DNA of 64,000 nt from Mycolicibacterium neoaurum ATCC 25795 (lineage in GTDB: Bacteria; Actinomycetota; Actinomycetes; Mycobacteriales; Mycobacteriaceae), in NCBI RefSeq assembly GCF_000691525.1, contig NZ_JMDW01000015.1:62001-126000 (forward strand), written 5' to 3'. Positions within the stretch are counted from its first letter, which is position 1; every line of letters starts with the position of its first letter. Shown piece after piece: positions 58,377 through 64,000 of this stretch. Under the pieces are notes generated by a model. It saw nothing but the letters and a program-made list of their open reading frames with translations, made no database searches and was not told the origin of the DNA. The position numbers and the translations under genes are program-made.

Positions 58377-59381
58377 TCACCGCATGGTGGCGAGATTGCG
58401 CCAGAACGCCTGCAGGCTGTCGGTGCCGCCGAACAGGGTGGTGAAGTGCGTGGAATCCACCAGCACGATATCGCCGGCGCGCTGAGCCTCGGGCGGCATC
58501 CAGATCAGCGCATTGAAGGCCGCGTTCCCCGCATCGACGAACGGGTGCGGGCGGGTCACGTCGACCGGTTGGCGGCCCAGCACCCGCAGCGCTGCACTCT
58601 CGGGCGCTGTCAGTTCGTAGTGCGGTAGATGCGGGTGGAAGTTGAACGTGCTGACACCGGCGAGCAGTCCCAGATCGTCCAGGTCGAGTCGGCTCTCCAG
58701 TGGCGCGATGTCCTTCGTGCCGGGCACGACGGCGGGTCGCAGACCCCACTTGTTGTGGATCGGAACATTCAGCGCCCGGATAAGTGACCGGGTGTACTGG
58801 CTGAACCGCTGCTGGCGCGGGACCAGCGGGTCGCCGTGATGCAGGTACTCGACCTGGCGCCGGACGTAGTCATCGGTATCACCGACGTCGTGATGCGGCG
58901 CAATCAGCAGGCAGGTGCCCTCGCGGGCCAACCAGCGCCGCAACGCCTCGACCTCCGCCGCCGACGCCTCCTCCTGCGCCAGCAGGTGGTCGAGTCCGAA
59001 CACCATCAGGGTGTCGCAGTCGTCGAGGACGCGTTCGTCGATGGGCAGTTTGTAGCCCGCCTGGTCGATGCGTTGGAACACCGCCACCGGGTGCCCGGTG
59101 GCGGCCTCGGCGACCTCCTGGAAGGCCAGCGTGGAGCGATGGAAGAGTTCCAAGGTGCCGGCGATGCCCTGGAGGAAGTTGGCGGCGTCGTACTCGGGTG
59201 TCTCATAGGCCGGCCACAGCGCGTTGCGCACCTCGGTGATGGTGGAGAACCGGTTCTCCATCGCCCCCGGATCACGTTGCGCCTCCCAGGGATAACTCCA
59301 TGACCAGTAGATGCTGATCCGCCGCTGCCCGTTGTGCGGGCGGGCGATGTGGGTCTGGTTGTACGTGCGGGCACCGGTCAT
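58377..59381 (-). CDS. Hypothetical protein coupled to the Dyp peroxidase
   Basis: 334 residues. I do not recognise a named family. The N terminus (HIARPHNGQRRISIYWSWSY) is aromatic and basic. The middle, CDTLMVFGLDHLLAQEEASA, then LRRWLAREGTCLLIAPHHD, looks like a class-I-glutamine-amidotransferase-like alpha/beta fold without its Cys. Many His residues follow (FNFHPHLPHYELT, DSTHFTTLF), as for metal binding. The ATG at 59381 overlaps the peroxidase stop as ATGA, so they are co-translated. No signal peptide. It probably modifies or hands on the peroxidase product (inference). Confidence 0.6.
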   Translation of the reverse strand: MTGARTYNQTHIARPHNGQRRISIYWSWSYPWEAQRDPGAMENRFSTITEVRNALWPAYETPEYDAANFLQGIAGTLELFHRSTLAFQEVAEAATGHPVAVFQRIDQAGYKLPIDERVLDDCDTLMVFGLDHLLAQEEASAAEVEALRRWLAREGTCLLIAPHHDVGDTDDYVRRQVEYLHHGDPLVPRQQRFSQYTRSLIRALNVPIHNKWGLRPAVVPGTKDIAPLESRLDLDDLGLLAGVSTFNFHPHLPHYELTAPESAALRVLGRQPVDVTRPHPFVDAGNAAFNALIWMPPEAQRAGDIVLVDSTHFTTLFGGTDSLQAFWRNLATMR

Positions 59382-60709
59382 GGCTGATCCTCGCCTGTCA
59401 GCTCGGTCAGATACCGCAGGGCCGCGATACCCGGCAGGAAGAAGTACGCGCCGCCCTTGAGTGCGGTGAACGCGGGGATACCCTTGTGCACCTTGCGGAT
59501 CGGCCGCTTGGGCACGGTGAAATCCATGGTGCCGTCCTGGGTGCCGCAGATCGGGTCGTGCTCGTTGCCCAGTTCGTGGAAGGTCTTGTCGTTGATCCAC
59601 ACGTTCTGGGCGAACTCGAACTGGCGGACCAGATCTGCGCAGATGATGAACGCCGCGATACCGCGGTCCACACCGTCATCGGGAGCGCCGTCCGGCAGCG
59701 CCGCGCCGTAGGTGGCGCCGCGCCGGATCATCCGCCGCCGGTTCATGTAGTGCGCGGTATCGCGTGGGTTGAGCCTGCGCGCGTGGGAGCCCAACGGGCA
59801 GGCATAGCCGAACGGGTCGTCGTCCTTGTAGTTGAAATCGTTGTTGCGCATCGGGTCTGCGCCCAGCTCCGGATCATCGTTGTCCGGTGCGAGGACCAGC
59901 GGAGCACCACTGCGCCATCGACCCATGAACTTGGCCGCCAACAGTTCCTCGCCCTCGGCGTCGTCGGCGTTCTCCCGCAGATAGTCGCGGAACAGCGCCA
60001 CATCCTCGTAGAGCCGTCGATACGCCAGGTAGCTGCCGTTGCGGGACAGCGCCTGCGGCTGCGGCAGATCGGCCACCGGTCCGTTCTCGTCGGGATAGCC
60101 GAGGATGAACTCGCCGGGTTCCAGCGGGTCTCCCGAACCCGGCGTCGGTTGCTCACCCGAGCCCTTCATCACCGGCTGGGACAGCCGGTCGCGGAACCCG
60201 AAGTGGTCGTGGGCGTAGTTGAACGGCGGGGTGGCATTCAGATCGAGATGGGACAGGCTGCGCACACCGTCGGTGCGGGCGAGCAGTTCGTCGTGTGCCG
60301 CAATCGACGTGGCGCACTGCTCATCTGTGCGGGCGAACAGGATTGCGATGGCGTGCAGGTCGGCACCGGCCAGGCCGCCCACCCAGTGCTCGGGGGCGTT
60401 GCCGCCGGTGTCACCGAGGATGCTCGCCCGCGCGGCCATGCCCTCGCGGAACTCGGCGGGAAAGGTGGCCAGCGAGTCTTCGGGGACCCCGAGGGCGCGT
60501 AACCCCGTCCAGGTGAAGGCCAGCGTGACCCAGCGGTCGGACTCGTCCATGGTGGCGACGGCCTCCGTCGCGGACTGGGTCTTGTCGAGCAGTTCGGCGA
60601 GCCAGGCCCGTCCGCCGGCCGGGGTGTCGAATGTCAGGAACTCGTAGCGGCCCGTGATGGCGGGTGTGCGGGTCAGCAGGATGTGCTGGATATCGTCCAA
60701 CTCGAGCAC
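59378..60709 (-). CDS. Dyp-type heme peroxidase with altered GXXDG motif
   Basis: 443 residues, no export signal. Two ferredoxin-like halves. The distal motif, normally GFxDGxxQP, reads FGFRDRLSQPV at 170-180: catalytic Asp174 is kept but the Gly is Arg. The heme ligand His309 is in CPLGSHARRLNPRD, and the distal Arg is near 330 in RRRMIRRGATYG. The length and CP-x-x-x-H-x-R-x-x-NPR pattern match the large (C/D-type) subgroup. It should use peroxide to oxidise a bulky substrate. It lies between two unknown genes, overlapping the downstream one by 4 bases. Confidence 0.87.
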   Translation of the reverse strand: MLELDDIQHILLTRTPAITGRYEFLTFDTPAGGRAWLAELLDKTQSATEAVATMDESDRWVTLAFTWTGLRALGVPEDSLATFPAEFREGMAARASILGDTGGNAPEHWVGGLAGADLHAIAILFARTDEQCATSIAAHDELLARTDGVRSLSHLDLNATPPFNYAHDHFGFRDRLSQPVMKGSGEQPTPGSGDPLEPGEFILGYPDENGPVADLPQPQALSRNGSYLAYRRLYEDVALFRDYLRENADDAEGEELLAAKFMGRWRSGAPLVLAPDNDDPELGADPMRNNDFNYKDDDPFGYACPLGSHARRLNPRDTAHYMNRRRMIRRGATYGAALPDGAPDDGVDRGIAAFIICADLVRQFEFAQNVWINDKTFHELGNEHDPICGTQDGTMDFTVPKRPIRKVHKGIPAFTALKGGAYFFLPGIAALRYLTELTGEDQP

Positions 60710-60727
60710 GGTGTGCTCCTCACTCGC

Positions 60728-61288
60728 TCACTGCATCTGGTCCAGCATGTCGGAGAACGCCGCCTTGAGCCGTAGCGCCTTCTTGATCTCGTCGGCGGTG
60801 ACATAGGGGTACTCGCCGTACTCCAGGAAGCTGGGCACCTGATGCTCACGCACGAATGTGATGAACGAGTCCGGGTTCTCCTTCCAGTCCTCGGGGAAGC
60901 CCTCGAGGTTGGTGAACACGGTGGTGATGCCGGTGGCGCTGAACAGCTGCACGGCGTCCTCGGTGTATTTGTCGAAGTCGGTATCGAAGATGCCCATGTA
61001 CTGAAAGTGCAGTCCGGATCCGACATCGAACAGGTTCCAGCGCAGGTAATGCAGCCGCAGCGGGGCCAGGGCTTCGGGGCTGGCCTTGATGGTGTCCTCG
61101 ATCTGTTTGCCGTAGGCGCGCACCGCCTCCTCGCGGCCCTCCTTCACCTTGGCGATGATGGAGAAGCCGTGGCAGGCGGGCGTCCGCGGGAAGATCGGAC
61201 CGTAGCGGCCGCGCTCCTCGACGAAGTACCCCTCCGGCGGGATGGCCAGTGCCGCCGGCTTGGACCAGTCCTGCTCCTGATGTGTCAT
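60728..61288 (-). CDS. Hypothetical protein upstream of the Dyp peroxidase
   Basis: About 186 residues from the second Met (MTHQEQDW). No named family recognised. HGFSIIAKVKEGREEAVRAY, LRLHYLRWNLFD, LHFQYMGIFDTDFDKYTED and the closing helices suggest a ferredoxin-like alpha/beta fold like those in Dyp peroxidases and dimeric alpha/beta-barrel proteins. There are no heme-ligand or catalytic residues that I can identify. It starts the trio 187-aa/Dyp/334-aa, with an 18-base gap to the peroxidase. Confidence 0.6.
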   Translation of the reverse strand: MTHQEQDWSKPAALAIPPEGYFVEERGRYGPIFPRTPACHGFSIIAKVKEGREEAVRAYGKQIEDTIKASPEALAPLRLHYLRWNLFDVGSGLHFQYMGIFDTDFDKYTEDAVQLFSATGITTVFTNLEGFPEDWKENPDSFITFVREHQVPSFLEYGEYPYVTADEIKKALRLKAAFSDMLDQMQ

Positions 61289-61386
61289 CACGCACCCCCG
61301 TCTCGACTACGTTCGGGGAAATCTAGCACCGTGGGGCGCAAGCCACCCGACGATCGGCGGGGTCCGAAAACCGAGAATCTGTCCGG

Positions 61387-61911
61387 TCAGAAGCTCAGGC
61401 CGTGCTTCTCGAAATGCGCGGCCAGCGCCTGCATGTACCCGTCCCCGTGGAACGGGCCACGGGCGCCGATCGCGGCCTCCAGGAACGGCCCGTACTCCTC
61501 ATCGTTGACGTAGGTCGACCAGTGCGTGATCTGTCCGTCGTCATTGGTGTCGACGAAGCTGATGGAGTAGAAGCCCATGACCGTGCCGTCGTGGACATTG
61601 GTGCCCTGCCAGCGGTAGCGCATCACGAAACCGTTCTCGGCCGGCCACACCTTGTAGTCGACGGGTTTCCAGTCCGGGAAGGTGATGCCGTAGGCCTTGG
61701 CCTCCACGGTCGCCGCGGTATCCCAGTGGGTGGCGACATCCTTGAGGACCAGTTCCTGCTCGGCGACGAAATACGGTGAGGTGTAGACCGCGTCGTCGGT
61801 GAACTCCCACTCGTCGTAGGTCTCGCCCTCGGCGACCTTCTGCAGGACGTACTTGTCGCGGTAGCTCTCGGCCATCCGGCGGTGTTTGGCGATCCGGTCC
61901 TCAAGCTTCAT
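61387..61911 (-). CDS. SnoaL/NTF2-like protein
   Basis: 174 residues. The N-terminal helix (AKHRRMAESYRDKYVLQKVA) is followed by the cone-shaped NTF2-like fold: EWEFTDDAVYTSPYFVAEQE, MRYRWQGTNVHDGTVMGFYS and HWSTYVNDEEYGPFLE. These domains act as cyclases, hydratases or small subunits of ring-hydroxylating enzymes. It overlaps the CMD-like gene by 11 bases. A ~100-base gap then separates it from the peroxidase trio. Confidence 0.78.
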   Translation of the reverse strand: MKLEDRIAKHRRMAESYRDKYVLQKVAEGETYDEWEFTDDAVYTSPYFVAEQELVLKDVATHWDTAATVEAKAYGITFPDWKPVDYKVWPAENGFVMRYRWQGTNVHDGTVMGFYSISFVDTNDDGQITHWSTYVNDEEYGPFLEAAIGARGPFHGDGYMQALAAHFEKHGLSF

Positions 61912-62512
61912 GGCTTCTCTTCTCCTCCGGTAGTGCGGCGCTGCCGGGTTGGGGCGCCAGGCCCCAGGTGCCGAACGCCATTGCGGTCAGGGTGTAGGTG
62001 CCGACGAGAAAGATCAGTTCCATCGCGGCGTGTTCGCCGAGCTCATCGACGAGTCGTTGCCAGGTGGACCAGTCGGCTTTCCCGTTCGCGATCAATTCGT
62101 CGACGGCGTCGAGCACCGAACGGTCGGTGCCGGTGAACCCGGTATTGCCCTCGGCGAGCGCGGCGACATCGGCATCGGTGACACCGACGGCGGCGCCGAG
62201 GCGGACGTGCTGACCCCATTCGAAGGCCGAGCGGTGCCGATGGGCCACCCGCAGGATGGTCAGCTCACGCAGCCGTGCGGGCAGCTCCCCGCGCTGTAGC
62301 AGGAAGCCGTTGAAGCGCAGGAACATCCGCGCCATCTCCGGGTGATGTGCCAACATGCCGATGATGTCGAAGTTCAGCGGATCGTAGTGGTCTCCCGAGC
62401 CGGCCCTGGGCACCTTGTCGCCCGGGAGGCCGAGCAGGGCGCCGAACGCGGCGTACTCGGCATCTCCCCACTGGTCGGCGGTCAGGGGCGGCATCCGCTG
62501 TTCGTCGGTCAT
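61901..62512 (-). CDS. Carboxymuconolactone-decarboxylase (AhpD-like) family protein
   Basis: 203 residues. The CMD helical core is clear (LPARLRELTILRVAHRHRSA, then FEWGQHVRLGAAVGV), with HRSAFEWGQH in place of the C-x-x-C of true AhpD peroxidases, so it is not a thiol peroxidase. Related proteins act in aromatic ring metabolism and in secondary metabolism. It overlaps the upstream NTF2-like gene by 4 bases and the downstream one by 11. Confidence 0.85.
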   Translation of the reverse strand: MTDEQRMPPLTADQWGDAEYAAFGALLGLPGDKVPRAGSGDHYDPLNFDIIGMLAHHPEMARMFLRFNGFLLQRGELPARLRELTILRVAHRHRSAFEWGQHVRLGAAVGVTDADVAALAEGNTGFTGTDRSVLDAVDELIANGKADWSTWQRLVDELGEHAAMELIFLVGTYTLTAMAFGTWGLAPQPGSAALPEEKRSHEA

Positions 62513-62931
62513 GCCGGCAGCGCCATCTGCAGGTACAGGTCGAGGCGACGGATGCGGCCCTGTTCGTTGAATGCGTAGACTGACAGCGAGTTCACCACAC
62601 TGCGGAAATCGCCGACCGCACTGCGCTCTTCCAGTTCCAGGAACACCAGGTCATTGTGTTCGGTGATCCGCTTGAAGGTGCACTCCCACTCCGAGGTGGT
62701 GGCACAGCCGGTCAGGAACTCGACGTAACCGGCCCAGTCCATCTCCTCCTTGAACGCCCCGACCCGCAGGAAGTTCTCGGTGTCGACGAGGTCGGCCAGC
62801 GGTGCCCAGGACTCGGTGCCGAAGTCCGCGCCCTTGGCTTCGGTGACCAGTCGCCCGGTGGTCGCGGCGTACTGCAGCACGGTGCGGCTGCGGCCGGTGT
62901 GCGCGGTGAGTATCTCGGCGAGCTCGGGCAT
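62509..62931 (-). CDS. SnoaL/NTF2-like protein, Rieske partner
   Basis: 140 residues. The NTF2-like core is WECTFKRITEHNDLVFLELE, then ERSAVGDFRSVVNSLSVYAF. It begins inside the Rieske stop codon (TGATG overlap), so it is made in step with the oxygenase alpha subunit. It may replace the usual beta subunit of a ring-hydroxylating dioxygenase, or act on the product (inference). It ends in a 4-base overlap with the CMD-like gene. Confidence 0.75.
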   Translation of the reverse strand: MPELAEILTAHTGRSRTVLQYAATTGRLVTEAKGADFGTESWAPLADLVDTENFLRVGAFKEEMDWAGYVEFLTGCATTSEWECTFKRITEHNDLVFLELEERSAVGDFRSVVNSLSVYAFNEQGRIRRLDLYLQMALPA

Positions 62932-64000
62932 CAGACGGTGGCCAGGTAGCGGTCGATCACCGAGTGGTAGTGCGCGATCACCACCTCCTCGTTGACCAGT
63001 GCCATATGGTCCAGGCGATCGTTGCGCAGGCCGATCTGCTGGCGCGGCATCTGCTCGTAATCCTGTTGCAGCGCTTCAAAATACTTGAAGCTGCCCGGTT
63101 CCTGCACGTCGACCAGCTCGGCGGCGAACGCGGTGCGGTGCTCCGGGGGCAACCACATGAAGCTGGTGATGTGCCAGATGCACCGGTTGGGGTCACCGTC
63201 GGGGTGCGGGGTGGACATGATGACGGTGGCCTCGCCGGCGCGGATGGTCATGAAGAAGTTGGGGAACAGCACCCAGCCGTGGTTGTCGCTCATCTGTGCG
63301 TCGGTCAGTCCGTCGACGTGCAGACCGTCGCGGGACAGGGTGTCGCGGGTGGCCTGCTGCAGCAGTGTGCGTCCGGTGACGCCCTCGGGGAAGGTCAGGG
63401 TGCCATCGGCGCTGCGGTGGCGGTCGACCAGTTCGGTGAACCGGGGGAGCACCCGGACGACACCGGGGAAGGTCTCCGGCAGCTCCATGATGCCCTCGAC
63501 CTGTTTGTCCGGACCCATGCCCTCGACATGGGCGACTTCGAACGGTGCCACGGCGACACTGTGCCTGTCCAGGAATCGGTATCTGGTCTTGGTCGGGTCG
63601 ATGACCAACACCCGCAGCAGTTGGGGGTGGATGCCCGAGACGTGATAGCCCTCCTCGAACGCGTCCATCACCACCTTCCAGTTGCAGTCCAGCGCCTCGC
63701 GGACATCGAGCACCGTGGTCATCTGGTCCAGGTGGTAGGGCTCCAGGATGCGAATGACGTCCTCGCCCAGAAACTCTCGCAGTGGCGCGGCATCCGGGTC
63801 GGGGTTGAGGAAGACGAAACCGGCGAACGTGTCCACCCCCACCTCGAGCAGACCGTAGGCGTCCTTGTCGATCTCGGGCTTCGAACAACCACGCAGGGCA
63901 CCCTGTTGGTCATAGGACCACAGGTGGTACTGGCAGACGATCCGCTGCCTGGCCTGCCCCTGTCCGGTGAACAGCGGATTACCGCGATGCCGGCAGGCGT
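62931..64000 (-). CDS. Rieske non-heme iron oxygenase alpha subunit, partial (runs off the window)
   Basis: Only the C-terminal ~356 residues are in the window; the frame continues past base 64000. The Rieske cluster ligands are at the edge: ACRHRGNPLF and VCQYHLWSYDQQGALRGC, a C-x-H...C-x-x-H pair. After it come GVDTFAGFVFLNPDPDAAPL and NWKVVMDAFEEGYHVSGIHP, the catalytic-domain motif whose two His residues bind the mononuclear iron (with a later Asp). The enzyme hydroxylates or cleaves a hydrophobic substrate. It leads the operon of two NTF2-like proteins and a CMD-like protein. Confidence 0.9.
   Translation of the reverse strand, partial: ACRHRGNPLFTGQGQARQRIVCQYHLWSYDQQGALRGCSKPEIDKDAYGLLEVGVDTFAGFVFLNPDPDAAPLREFLGEDVIRILEPYHLDQMTTVLDVREALDCNWKVVMDAFEEGYHVSGIHPQLLRVLVIDPTKTRYRFLDRHSVAVAPFEVAHVEGMGPDKQVEGIMELPETFPGVVRVLPRFTELVDRHRSADGTLTFPEGVTGRTLLQQATRDTLSRDGLHVDGLTDAQMSDNHGWVLFPNFFMTIRAGEATVIMSTPHPDGDPNRCIWHITSFMWLPPEHRTAFAAELVDVQEPGSFKYFEALQQDYEQMPRQQIGLRNDRLDHMALVNEEVVIAHYHSVIDRYLATV

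Overview
The window is high-GC actinobacterial DNA. Its gene content points to a mycobacterium, most likely a fast-growing environmental one (Mycolicibacterium type): an MceA-type protein, a wax ester synthase/diacylglycerol acyltransferase, a type 2 isocitrate lyase of about 760 residues, DUF5313, DUF3297 and DUF7159 family proteins, a glycine-rich PGRS-like protein, and many FadE, TetR and P450 genes for lipid and sterol-like catabolism. Coding is dense on both strands. Many neighbours overlap by the 4-base ATGA or GTGA signature, so operons can be read with some confidence. I saw no rRNA, tRNA, CRISPR array, phage or intact insertion sequence.

Layout. 1-3.6 kb: an acyl-CoA dehydrogenase divergent from a pair of cytochrome-oxidase subunit III/IV-like membrane genes and an FAD oxidoreductase. 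3.6-7.7 kb: a minus-strand operon (secreted CAP protein, double-hotdog protein, SRPBCC protein, GMC oxidoreductase, PPOX-fold protein). 7.8-12.1 kb: TetR regulators around an aminoglycoside-phosphotransferase-like kinase, then small secreted and conserved proteins. 12.1-15.7 kb: a palindrome-rich non-coding stretch, WS/DGAT, a two-sided terminator, a nitronate monooxygenase broken by one amber codon, and a PadR repressor with a near-perfect operator between it and a GAF-LuxR regulator. 16.9-21.4 kb: a five-gene minus operon (SCP2-like, zinc ADH, ALDH, P450, ferredoxin), which reads as a hydroxylate-then-oxidise pathway. 21.6-23.9 kb: the tail of a lost haloalkane dehalogenase beside a two-gene module (PRC/MgtE_N-like protein plus an atypical NRAMP transporter).

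24-32.5 kb: aldo/keto reductase, unknown proteins, an MFS exporter with a C-terminal monooxygenase-like domain, TerC, the biotin ECF transporter (bioY plus ATPase plus EcfT) and a two-gene membrane module. 32.5-42.4 kb: an RclA-like disulfide reductase, then a run of exported proteins (transglycosylase, phosphodiesterase, M15-like protein, PGRS-like protein, phytase-like lipoprotein). 42.4-53.8 kb: isocitrate lyase, small membrane proteins, ArsR-SulP, a PknH-sensor-like lipoprotein, an acyltransferase, Tex, and a stand-alone MceA-like gene. 53.8-58.3 kb: acyl-CoA dehydrogenase divergent from its likely TetR regulator, a DUF202 pair converging on a CstR/CsoR-type repressor, and a DUF7159 protein.

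58.4-64 kb: a minus-strand cluster running off the window edge. It holds a Rieske oxygenase alpha subunit, an NTF2-like protein, a carboxymuconolactone-decarboxylase-like protein and a second NTF2-like protein, then an unknown 187-residue protein, a Dyp-type peroxidase with an altered GXXDG motif and an unknown 334-residue protein. This is the best candidate for an undescribed oxidative pathway. All assignments come from reading the sequence and from memory of protein families; no database search was run.
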